Part shown: positions 8,195-16,600 of the stretch, one piece after another
Layout: each line of letters opens with the position of its first letter
How positions within the stretch are numbered: the stretch's first letter is position 1
Source of the DNA: Spirochaetales bacterium
GTDB taxonomy: Bacteria > Spirochaetota > Spirochaetia > Sphaerochaetales > Sphaerochaetaceae
DNA length: 25,737 nucleotides
Reading direction: 5' to 3'
Assembly (NCBI GenBank): GCA_022771185.1
Contig: JALFCJ010000022.1
Location: forward strand, 1-25,737
Program-made: the position numbers and the translations under genes
Notes under the pieces: model-generated
Database searches by the model: none
What the model was told of the DNA's origin: nothing
The model's input: the letters and a program-made list of their open reading frames with translations, nothing else

Positions 8195-9793
8195 CTACTC
8201 AGTTACGTATCTATGGAGAGTCTCTCTAACAGCACCCTTACCTTTTACAAGGGAAGTGAAAGCTTCAAGAACCTTGTCCTTGAGAGGAGAAGCGTAGAGG
8301 TTGAAGCCAAAGATAGCCTCATTCTCCATTAATGGTTTCAAGATCTCGTCAAATGGCCCTTGGTCTCCGAGCTTGATGGATTCCACAACCTTCTGGCTGG
8401 ACTCGAGAAGTGGATCCGGGCTTGGCTGGAAGCTGTCGCCGTTGTCGTCAGTGGCAAGTAAGTATCTCATCCAGGAAGCCAATACCAGAGGCATGCACTT
8501 TAATGTAGAGAGGGAGAGTGTGGTTGAAGACATATAGTTCTTGATGTTCTCACCGAATCTGATGGCAAGCTTCTGACTTGTATCTGTTGCGATTCTCTGA
8601 GGAGTATCAGGCATAAACGGGTTTGCAAGTCTCTTCTCCACGACATCGTCGATAAATGACTTAGGACTAATGATTCCCGGGTCTACTACAACCGGCATAC
8701 CTTCCACATATCCAAGTCTCTTGATGTATTTGACGATGTCTTCGTCCTTCATTTCATCGCTGATCTTTGTGTATCCAAGGAGGCATCCCATAATGGACAT
8801 TGCTGTATGGAGAGGGTTGAGACATGTGCAGACTTTCATCTTCTCCACTTTGTTTACAGTGTCTCTATCTGTCATATAGATTCCGCTTTCTTCAAGTCTT
8901 GGTCTGCCGTTTGGGAAAGAATCCTCGATCACAAGGTATTCACACTCCTCGGAGTTTACAAAAGGTGCAATCCATGTATTCTTACCTGTTACCACCACTT
9001 CTGTATCTTCAAATCCAAGGTCTGAGAGCATCTTTGCAACTCCTTGGTCTGGTCTAGGAGTGATCTTATCGATCATAGACCATGGGAATGATACCTTTTC
9101 CGGATTAGAGAGGTACTCGATAAAGTCATCGTCCACAAAGCCAAGAGACTTCCAGGCATTGGCCACTTCCATTACACCCTTCTGTAGCTTCTCTCCGTTA
9201 TGGGAGCAGTTGTCCATAGACACGAAAGCAAATGGATAAGCGCCAGCCTTGAATCTCTCAAGGGCAAGGGCTGTAACCATACAAATTACAGTGGAACAGT
9301 TCTCTGGTCCCTTAGGGATATCATCCTGAACATACTTTGGAGCAGTTGCATATCCCTTCTCTGTGATTGTAAAGGAAACCATCTGCAGTTTCGGGTTTCT
9401 GAATGCCTTCTTCAAGCTTTCATAATCTTCAGGGAAAGAAGGAGAACACTTGAGGGCCTTAGCTACTGAAGCCACCACCTGATTCTTAATGGAAGCGTCG
9501 CTTTTCAGTGTAACGGAAAGAGTGAGGCTGTCATGAGGATTATAGATCTTGTCTACGATTTCATAGTCAAAGCTCTCGGCCACAATGATACCTGTATCAC
9601 TAAGACCTTTTTCAATTAACTCCTGCATTCTTGCAGCAGGGAAGCATCTGAAGATATTGCCTGCACCAAAATGAATCCATGTGCAACCTTCTTCTGTTGC
9701 CTTTCTCATTTTTTCTATATCAAACTGAGGAAGGATAATTCCTGCTTTTTCCCATTCCCCTCTGTTTTTCAAACCTTCTAGACTAAGTTTCAT
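8195..9793 (-). CDS. Mannitol dehydrogenase-family oxidoreductase, probable fructuronate reductase
   Basis: It belongs to the long-chain, metal-independent polyol dehydrogenases that interconvert ketoses or keto-sugar acids and polyols with NAD(P)H. A Rossmann nucleotide loop HFGAGNIFR is at residues 41-49. The family signature SMIDKITPRP is at about 245-255. The catalytic Asn-x-x-His pair is N326 and H329 in LNPLHT, with K320 as the probable catalytic lysine. The length is 532 residues, slightly longer than UxuB-type enzymes. The ATG at 9791-9793 is chosen because GGAGG lies 7 nt upstream; an in-frame start at 9841 lacks such a site. A FadR-type GntR regulator is divergently transcribed, which fits hexuronate metabolism. 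The exact substrate (fructuronate, tagaturonate or mannitol) is not determined by sequence. Confidence 0.85.
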   Translation of the reverse strand: MKLSLEGLKNRGEWEKAGIILPQFDIEKMRKATEEGCTWIHFGAGNIFRCFPAARMQELIEKGLSDTGIIVAESFDYEIVDKIYNPHDSLTLSVTLKSDASIKNQVVASVAKALKCSPSFPEDYESLKKAFRNPKLQMVSFTITEKGYATAPKYVQDDIPKGPENCSTVICMVTALALERFKAGAYPFAFVSMDNCSHNGEKLQKGVMEVANAWKSLGFVDDDFIEYLSNPEKVSFPWSMIDKITPRPDQGVAKMLSDLGFEDTEVVVTGKNTWIAPFVNSEECEYLVIEDSFPNGRPRLEESGIYMTDRDTVNKVEKMKVCTCLNPLHTAMSIMGCLLGYTKISDEMKDEDIVKYIKRLGYVEGMPVVVDPGIISPKSFIDDVVEKRLANPFMPDTPQRIATDTSQKLAIRFGENIKNYMSSTTLSLSTLKCMPLVLASWMRYLLATDDNGDSFQPSPDPLLESSQKVVESIKLGDQGPFDEILKPLMENEAIFGFNLYASPLKDKVLEAFTSLVKGKGAVRETLHRYVTE

Positions 9794-9842
9794 CTCTAAT
9801 CCTCCGATATTATGCTTTTTGGTACGTTTTAAGAGTATCACA

Positions 9843-9908
9843 CTAAAATATTAGATGCAACAATTCTTTTCAGTGCTACAAAAAAACTATAGATAACTAA
9901 TATTTTAG
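9843..9908. promoter_or_regulatory. Pair of mirror-image 12-bp operator candidates in a divergent promoter region
   Basis: CTAAAATATTAG (9843-9854) and its exact reverse complement CTAATATTTTAG (9897-9908) are centred 54 bp apart, close to five DNA turns. Each copy is itself palindromic at five of six positions. They lie in the 160-bp gap between the oxidoreductase gene and the divergent GntR gene. The left copy overlaps the likely oxidoreductase promoter, and the right copy lies about 50 bp upstream of the GntR start. They are likely binding sites of the GntR dimer, possibly with looping. Confidence 0.6.
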
Positions 9909-9941
9909 ATATTTTTTAACCCAGTCGCACCACTCTTATTA

Positions 9942-9947
9942 TATAAT
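9942..9947 (+). promoter_or_regulatory. TATAAT -10 box giving a probable leaderless GntR mRNA
   Basis: A perfect TATAAT ends 6 nt before the GntR ATG at 9954. No Shine-Dalgarno sequence lies between or upstream, so transcription should start at or next to the A of the start codon. No good -35 box is seen at the expected spacing, which suggests a weak or activated promoter. Confidence 0.6.
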
Positions 9948-9953
9948 TGTATC

Positions 9954-10607
9954 ATGGAAAGAGGAAATGTATTTGATGAATTGAGAAAAGAGATTCTCGA
10001 TTTGACATTGAAACCAGGAACCGAATTGAACTTAAATCAGCTGTCTACTCTTTTCGGAGTAAGTCGTTCTCCTGTCCGTGATGCAGTCAAAGAGCTCTCT
10101 GTAGAGCATTTGATCGACATATATCCACAGAGAGGAACATACGTAAGTAGAATCAATCTCAGAATGGCTGATGACGAAAGATTCATCAGGCTAAACTTAG
10201 AGCTTGGTTCCATCCCTAGTTTTATCGAGAATGTCAACAACGACCTTATTTCAGAGATGGAGGACCTCATCGATAAACAAGAGAAAGCTTTTGCCCTGAG
10301 AGATACATCACTTTTATTAAAACTTGACGACCAGTTTCACTCAGTAATATTCAAGGGTGCAGATAGAGAAGGAGTCTTCGACTTTATCCTGACACGTAAC
10401 GGCAACTACCATAGAATGCGCCTCATCTCTTTTATGTTCGATGCAATCAGCGAGGATGTTATCAGACAGCACAAAGTAATATTGGATGCTATAAAAGAGA
10501 AGGACACTGAAAAACTTTTGGCTCTTGATAAGGCACATATGACAAAACTCAAGAAAGAAACAGTCTCTTTTAGAGAAACAATGCCTCAATATTTCACAGA
10601 AAGATAA
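9954..10607 (+). CDS. GntR-family transcriptional regulator, FadR/FCD subfamily
   Basis: A ligand-responsive DNA-binding protein of 217 residues. The N-terminal winged helix (about 5-68) includes LNQLSTLFGVSRSPVRDAVKELS and ends YPQRGTYVSRI. The C-terminal all-helical FCD domain (about 75-205) shows the usual metal/ligand residues: D-x3-H in DDQFHSVIF, then QHKVILDAI and KAHM. This subfamily commonly senses sugar acids. It diverges from the probable fructuronate reductase gene and presumably controls it, and itself, through the mirror-image sites at 9843-9908. The start has no ribosome binding site and the -10 box is directly upstream, so the message is probably leaderless. No convincing terminator follows before glgA. 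Confidence 0.92.
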   Translation: MERGNVFDELRKEILDLTLKPGTELNLNQLSTLFGVSRSPVRDAVKELSVEHLIDIYPQRGTYVSRINLRMADDERFIRLNLELGSIPSFIENVNNDLISEMEDLIDKQEKAFALRDTSLLLKLDDQFHSVIFKGADREGVFDFILTRNGNYHRMRLISFMFDAISEDVIRQHKVILDAIKEKDTEKLLALDKAHMTKLKKETVSFRETMPQYFTER

Positions 10608-10637
10608 ATTTCTTTCAAATTCAATTTTGTTTTTTCC

Positions 10638-10669
10638 CCTCTCTGTTGTAAGCTAATACAAAAGAGAGG
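10638..10669 (+). promoter_or_regulatory. Hairpin sequestering the glgA ribosome binding site
   Basis: A 7-bp arm CCTCTCT (10638-10644) pairs with AGAGAGG (10663-10669). Inside it TTGTA pairs with TACAA, separated from the outer stem by one G/A mismatch, leaving the 6-nt loop AGCTAA. The 3' arm is the only purine-rich ribosome binding site for glgA, 8 nt from its ATG. If the transcript begins upstream, this fold would block translation. A weak alternative is that TAATAC inside it is a -10 box, in which case the hairpin would not be transcribed whole. Confidence 0.55.
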
Positions 10670-10677
10670 TTTATTTT

Positions 10678-12138
10678 ATGAAAAATATACTTTTTGTCGC
10701 CTCGGAGTGCGTTCCTTTTGTCAAGACAGGTGGACTGGCTGATGTTGTAGGAAGCCTACCGAAGAATCTTGATAAAAAGAAATATGACACCAGGGTCATC
10801 CTTCCCCAATATGCGTGCATGAAGGAAAAGTATAAAGAAAGACTGAAGAGTGTCTGCTATTTCCAGATGGACAACAGGATCTATGTAGGAATCAACACCT
10901 TGGTTGAAGATGGAATCACATACTATTTTGTTGACAATAATCAGTATTTCTCCGGCTCTAAGCCATACTTCGATCTGTTCTCAGACCTTGAAAGATTCGC
11001 CTATTTCTCAAAAGCTGTGCTTTCTGCCCTCCCTCTTATTGGTTTCAGACCAGACATAATCCATGCACATGACTGGCAGGCTGCACTAGTTCCTGTTTAT
11101 CTTAATACTGTATTCCAAGGAGACCCCTTCTTCAGAGGAATCAGGACTATAATGACCATCCATAATATCCGCTTCCAGGGATGCTGGAACGTAGGTCATC
11201 TCAGATGGGTCACAGGCCTTCCTTCAGAATGTTTCCAGCCAGGAAAGCTTGTCTCTCCTTACCAGGACACATCAATGCCTTGGGATGAGTGGAATGCCAC
11301 AATGCTACGTGGAGGCATCGTCTACTCTGATTGGGTTACAACTGTCAGCGAAAGCTACGCAGGTGAGATTCAGACCCCTGCCTTCAGCGACGGTCTGGAT
11401 GATATCCTGAAATGGAGAAAAGATAGGCTGATGGGTATTGTTAACGGTATTGACTGTGAAGTATGGAACCCAAAGACAGACCCACATATTTCTAAGAACT
11501 ATGATACAAGAAACTTCTGGAACGGAAAGAAAGTGAATAAGATAGAGCTCCAGAAGAGATATGGTTTACCAGAGAACGAGGATGTCTTTACTCTTGCCAT
11601 CGTCTCTCGTCTCACAGACCAGAAGGGATTGGATTTAATAGACGGCATAATGGACGAACTGGCTAGAAGAGATATTAATCTTATAGTCCTAGGCAGCGGC
11701 GACGAGAGATATGAAAATATGTTCCGATACTATAGCAGAAAGTATCCTAATAAAATTGCAGCCAGAATTGGATATGACGAGGAGCTTTCCCATCTTATCT
11801 ATGCTGGATGCGATGCATTCTTGGTGCCTTCCGCCTTTGAACCCTGTGGCCTGACACAGCTTATCGCCCTCAGGTATGGCTCGCTTCCTATTGTCCACGA
11901 AATCGGAGGACTTAAAGATACTGTCAAGCCATACAACCAGTATGAAGGAAGTGGAACAGGATTCTCCTTCAAGGGATACTCCTCCTCCGAGCTCTTGGAT
12001 AGGATCAACCATGCAGAGTGGCTCTACGATGACAACACAACAGAGTGGAAAGATATGGCAAAGAGAGCTATGAAGGAAGACTGGTCATGGACCAACTCTT
12101 CAAAGAAATATGAAGCTCTCTACGATTCTTTATCCTGA
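10678..12138 (+). CDS. glgA: Glycogen synthase (ADP-glucose type, GT5)
   Basis: It transfers glucose from ADP-glucose to the non-reducing end of alpha-1,4-glucan, building glycogen in the cytoplasm. The N-terminal sugar-nucleotide motif K-T-G-G-L-A-D-V is at residues 16-23, followed by the GT5 domain with HAHDWQAALVP and NIRFQG. The GT1-type C-terminal domain holds IVSRLTDQKGLDL and the retaining-glycosyltransferase block FEPCGLTQ, with E388 encoded at 11839-11841. The 486 residues match the usual family length. The start is supported by AGAGAGG 8 nt upstream, which is itself the 3' arm of a hairpin. No other glycogen genes are adjacent. A strong terminator follows, so the gene appears monocistronic unless read from GntR. 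Confidence 0.95.
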   Translation: MKNILFVASECVPFVKTGGLADVVGSLPKNLDKKKYDTRVILPQYACMKEKYKERLKSVCYFQMDNRIYVGINTLVEDGITYYFVDNNQYFSGSKPYFDLFSDLERFAYFSKAVLSALPLIGFRPDIIHAHDWQAALVPVYLNTVFQGDPFFRGIRTIMTIHNIRFQGCWNVGHLRWVTGLPSECFQPGKLVSPYQDTSMPWDEWNATMLRGGIVYSDWVTTVSESYAGEIQTPAFSDGLDDILKWRKDRLMGIVNGIDCEVWNPKTDPHISKNYDTRNFWNGKKVNKIELQKRYGLPENEDVFTLAIVSRLTDQKGLDLIDGIMDELARRDINLIVLGSGDERYENMFRYYSRKYPNKIAARIGYDEELSHLIYAGCDAFLVPSAFEPCGLTQLIALRYGSLPIVHEIGGLKDTVKPYNQYEGSGTGFSFKGYSSSELLDRINHAEWLYDDNTTEWKDMAKRAMKEDWSWTNSSKKYEALYDSLS

Positions 12139-12159
12139 GTATTACAAAATACTTATTTC

Positions 12160-12197
12160 ACTGCTTGTTTTCTCTCGTCTGAAAACAGGCAGTTTTT
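12160..12197 (+). terminator. Strong intrinsic terminator of glgA
   Basis: A 13-bp stem (12160-12172 with 12181-12193, one G-U wobble) closes an 8-nt loop and runs directly into five T residues (12193-12197). It ends the glgA message 22 bp after the stop codon and isolates it from the Hpt gene. The remaining 114 bp up to 12311 should hold the Hpt promoter, but I see only a TACAAT-like -10 (12284-12289) without a good -35. Confidence 0.9.
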
Positions 12198-12311
12198 ACC
12201 AAACAAGCTATTTTGTTTATATTTTTCCAAAAACCTATGAAGTGAACATTGGTTTTGTAACACTTTCATTGCACTTCTCCTACTACAATGACAGCGTAAG
12301 GAAGGCTATTA

Positions 12312-12680
12312 ATGACAATTGAGGAATGCTACTCCATGATGGATGGAGATTGGGATGGTATAAAAAGAAGACTAGGCAACGAAGATCTCATTGCTCGATT
12401 GTCAATAAAGTTTTTGTCTGCAAAAGAGTATTCTGAGATTGGCATTGCAATTAGCGAAAGAGACTGGGAGAAAGCCTTTCTTAACGCTCATACGCTAAAG
12501 GGCGTTGCATTAAATCTTGGATATAACGACCTTGCGAAGGCTACTAGCAACCTTACGGAACTCCTTAGACCAAGAAAGCTGGACAACCCTAGGGAGGCAG
12601 ATAGATTATACTTATCTGTAACCAGTGAGTATAACAAAGTAATAAACGCAATTAACGCTTACAAAGATTCTACTCTTTGA
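12312..12680 (+). CDS. Stand-alone histidine phosphotransfer (Hpt) protein
   Basis: A small, soluble, all-helical phosphocarrier of 122 residues. The phosphorylatable histidine is H60 in the motif NAHTLKGVALNLGY, which matches the Hpt consensus A-H-x-L-K-G. The following helix ATSNLTELLRP completes the four-helix bundle. The ATG at 12312 has AAGGAAGG six bases upstream. It should shuttle phosphate from the receiver domains of the hybrid kinase encoded at 13625-17362 to the response regulator at 12727-13575; the three genes lie in one direction and no similar partner is nearby. The role is inferred from the motif and context. Confidence 0.9.
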   Translation: MTIEECYSMMDGDWDGIKRRLGNEDLIARLSIKFLSAKEYSEIGIAISERDWEKAFLNAHTLKGVALNLGYNDLAKATSNLTELLRPRKLDNPREADRLYLSVTSEYNKVINAINAYKDSTL

Positions 12681-12690
12681 AAAATACACC

Positions 12691-12719
12691 TTCACAAAAT
12701 GAACAAAGAGAAATACTAT
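12691..12719 (+). promoter_or_regulatory. Promoter giving a probable leaderless response-regulator mRNA
   Basis: TTCACA (12691-12696) and TACTAT (12714-12719) are separated by exactly 17 nt. The predicted transcription start falls at about 12726, next to the ATG at 12727. No ribosome binding site precedes that ATG. This gives the regulator its own promoter in addition to read-through from the Hpt gene. Confidence 0.5.
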
Positions 12720-12726
12720 TCTACTA

Positions 12727-13575
12727 ATGACAGTAGTTGCCGTTGATGATGAAGAAATTTCTTTAATGTGTCTTGAAGCCGTCCTGGATAGCATGGATGA
12801 TGTTGACAAAGTCCTCACGTTTTCGAACGCTGAGGATACTATTGATTATTTCAAAACAGGAAAAGCAGACGCGGCTTTTTTAGATATCCAGCTTTATCTT
12901 TCAGGCGGAACCTTAAACGGTTTGATGCTTGCAGCTAAGATCAAGGAGCTTTGCCCTGACTGCCATGTAGTATTTGTAACCAGCTGCCCCGAGTATGCAG
13001 TGGACGCATTTAAGCTCCATGTCTCTGGATATATCGTGAAGCCTGTAACAAGAGAAGCTGCCAGAAAAGAACTAGATTACATCATCATGGAGAAGAGAGC
13101 AGCATCCAATGCAAGAGGTTTTATTGAAGAAAAAGAAGAGGAACCGAAAGTGAGAGTTCAGTGTTTCGGTAACTTCGAAGTATTCTGGAAAAATAAGCCT
13201 GTCGTATTCCAGCTATCAAAGGCGAAGGAGCTCTTTGCATACCTGGTGCATAGAAAGGGTGCCAGCGTCTCCATGGCTGAACTCGCTGCCGTTTTATTTG
13301 AAGATAAGGAAGACGGCCTCTCAGTACAGAGTCAGATCAGAAACCTTGTTGCATCCATGAGAAAGACATTCTCTTCTCTTGGCTGCCCTGATTTATTTAA
13401 TAAAAGCCGTGGTTATATTTCAATAAAGACAGATCTTATCAACTGCGACTACTACTCTTTCATGAATGGTGACAGTGATGCAATCAACGAGTATAGCGGC
13501 GAGTATATGGCTCAATATTCTTGGGCCGAATTCACTGTCGGATACCTTGAAGGTGTAGTGAATAGGGAAATCTGA
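12727..13575 (+). CDS. Response regulator with SARP-type winged-helix output
   Basis: A 282-residue transcription factor controlled by phosphorylation. The receiver domain spans about residues 1-122, with acidic pair D7-D8, phosphoacceptor D53 in FLDIQ, switch T85 and K105 in YIVKPVT. After a charged linker (about 122-135), residues about 138-235 form an OmpR/SARP-like winged helix (VRVQCFGNFEVFWKNKPV through SRGYISIKTDLI). The tail, DYYSFMNGDSDAINEYSGEYMAQYSWAEF, resembles only the beginning of a bacterial transcriptional activation domain, so that domain is short or truncated. It sits between the Hpt gene and the hybrid kinase gene and is the likely final phosphate acceptor. Its target genes are unknown. 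Confidence 0.9.
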   Translation: MTVVAVDDEEISLMCLEAVLDSMDDVDKVLTFSNAEDTIDYFKTGKADAAFLDIQLYLSGGTLNGLMLAAKIKELCPDCHVVFVTSCPEYAVDAFKLHVSGYIVKPVTREAARKELDYIIMEKRAASNARGFIEEKEEEPKVRVQCFGNFEVFWKNKPVVFQLSKAKELFAYLVHRKGASVSMAELAAVLFEDKEDGLSVQSQIRNLVASMRKTFSSLGCPDLFNKSRGYISIKTDLINCDYYSFMNGDSDAINEYSGEYMAQYSWAEFTVGYLEGVVNREI

Positions 13576-13624
13576 CAAAAAGGGACTACGAGTCAAAACG
13601 TATCTCGGAGTGGAGAGAAGCAAT

Positions 13625-16600
13625 ATGGAAATAGAGAGACTCATCAAATCCCTTGGAAGCATATATACCTCAATTTATGACATCGATTTAACCACAGGTA
13701 GATATCAAGAGCTTTCTTCCTTCGACCTTGTCCACGAACGAATAGGAAAAGAAGGAGACACAAAGCAGGGCTTTGAATACTTCGTCTCCAATATGGTGGA
13801 ACCCCCCTTTGCTTCAGCCATGAAGAATTTTGTCAATCTCGACACTATAAACGAAAGAATGGAAGGAAAAAAGAAGATTTATCTGGAGTACCTTAGCCCT
13901 GCATTTCTAAATAAGACAGACAAAAAAGAAGAACAGTGGACCAGATGCTCATTCATTGATGGAGGAAGGGATGAAGAGGGAAATCTTATTCATGTTTTCT
14001 TTGCTGTCGAAGCAATACACAATGACAAAATAAGGGAGTTGGAGGCTCTTGAGAAAGAGAAGAAAGCCAAAGAACATCTAGAAGTCCTACTAAAAGAGGA
14101 ACAACGACACACAGCCATAATCGAAGCTATGGGAAACGCCTTCGACTCTCTTTATTTCATCGACATAGAAAATAAAACCATGCGAAGAGTCATCTCCCAA
14201 ACGGGATATCATGACTCCTACGGTGAAGAAGAAGATCTAGAGTCCGGTATAAATAATCTGGTTTATTCCATAGCGAAAAAAGAGGAGGCTGCTCCACTCT
14301 TGGAGTTTGTCCAACCGATGGGGCTACCTAAAAGACTCAAGGAAGATAAACTGATAAACCACGACTTTCAGAACAAAGATAACCGCTGGTCAAGACTATC
14401 GATTATTCCCATCAATAACAAAAAAGGTGATGCTTCGACATTTCTATTTGCTCTTAGCGATGTAGACAATGAAATAAAGAACATCAAGATAAAGAACAAT
14501 GTGATCCAAGCATTGTCTTCCTCTTATGAGAATGTTTATGCTGTCAGCGAGGAGACAGGTATCGCCATATGTTTCCGCATGGGAAAAGAAATTGAAAAAC
14601 TGTACTACGATTCTTTTTCAAAAGGAAACTATGAAGATAACATCAAAACCTATTACAAGAATGAAGTCATCGAAGAAGACAGGCACTTATTTTATGCTAT
14701 CGATACTCCATCAAAAGTTCTTTCCAAGTTAACGAAGAGAAGTGAATACACTTTCAACTACAGAATAAACAGGAATAACAGAATACACTTTTTCCAGTGT
14801 CATATCGTCTTACCTTCTCTCAATGTAAGGGAATTTGTCATTGGGTTTAAGAATGTAAACGAAGAGACAAGGTTGAATCTTCTCCACCAAAAAGAGATGG
14901 ACGACGCCATTGCTGCCATTGAAAAGACAAACAAAGCATTGAGAGAAGAGACAGCGATATCATCAGTGTTGACCGAGGAGTATCATAGTCTCTTCAGGAT
15001 AAATACTACGACCGGTGCCATGACTCTCTATAGGACAGATGGCGATGGCTTCCCTCCTACTCTCCTCTCTTCACTTTTGAAGCTCAGTGATTATGAAACC
15101 ATAGTCGACCGTTATATCGATAGTTTTGTTCATCCTGACGATAGGGATAGAATAAGAGAGAACTCAAGGCTCAAAAATCTATTGGAAAAAACATCGGAGA
15201 CCGGTCTCTATAAAATGGGATTTCGACGAATACTCGCCGAGTCTATCCAATACTACGAGATGAATGTAGCGAGATCTGTGGATAGTGACACTTTGATTCT
15301 TGGTATGCGTGATGTAGACCAAGAGACAAGGAGGCAGATCAAAGTAACGAAAGAGATGGAGGCCCAGAGGGAGATAATCGAAGGCCTGGGCTCCGAGTAT
15401 TATTCCATACTCCTTGTAGACGTCGCTACAGACACTGTCTCCACATACCGCGCATATGGAGAAGACGGTGAGGCTATAGACAGACACTTCGATAATAATC
15501 TCAGACATTGGACGGATGGAGTGAAGAGTTATGCAATGCATCTTGTGGTAGATGATGACAAAGTAAATTTCCTGGAGAAGTTGTCTCTACCATATATCAA
15601 AGATAATCGTGGCCACGATTACTCTTTTACCTACGGAAAAAAGCTGGATGGGGACATCTTCTATCTTCAGGCAAGAGTTGCATATGTCGACACATCTGAC
15701 GGGGGATGGGTTGCTGTAGTCGGGACGAGGAATATAGACGATCTAATAAAAAAAGAAAAGAAACAGGAAGCGGCCTTAAGAGAAGCTTATTATGCCGCTG
15801 AAAGTGCATCAAAGGCAAAGACAGACTTCCTCTCCTCTATGTCTCATGATATCAGGACACCTATGAATGGAATTATAGGAATGACTGCCATAGCCGCCTC
15901 TCACCTTGACGATAAAGAAAGAGTAAAAGATTCTCTCGAGAAGATTACAAAGGCTAGTCGCCACCTACTTTCTCTAATAAACGAAGTCTTGGATATGAAT
16001 AAAATCGAGTCAGGAAAAGTACAGCTAGCTGAAGATGAATTTAATCTCTCAGACTTGATTGAGAATCTTATTAACATGACCTCCTCACAGATAACTGAGC
16101 ACAATCATACCCTCAACGTCAATGTATCTGGAGTACAGCACGAAAATGTCATCGGAGATAGTCTCCGTATCCAGAAGATATTCACTAATCTTATGGGGAA
16201 TGCTGTAAAGTTCACTCCAGACGGAGGAAGAATAAGGCTCACTATCTCTGAGCGCCCATCAAGACAAGAGAAAGTAGGATGCTATGAGTTTGTCTTCGAA
16301 GACAACGGAATCGGAATGAGCGAAGAGTTTATGGACCATATTTTTGAGCCATTTACAAGAGCAGAGGACGGAAGTGAAAGAAGGACTCAAGGCACAGGAC
16401 TGGGTATGACAATAAGCCGCAATATCGCAAGAATGATGGGTGGCGATATAAAAGTAGAAAGCACTCTTGGTGTAGGTTCCATATTTACTGTTACTATCTA
16501 TCTTAAGCTTCAGGATAAAAATGAAAACCTGGAAAAACGATTTGTAGACCTGGATGTCCTTGTTGCAGATGATGACGAGCTGAGCCTTGAGTCTTCATTA

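Noticed and set aside
12110..12322. Small plus-strand open frame between glgA and the Hpt gene
   Set aside because: It starts inside glgA, runs through the terminator hairpin and has no ribosome binding site.
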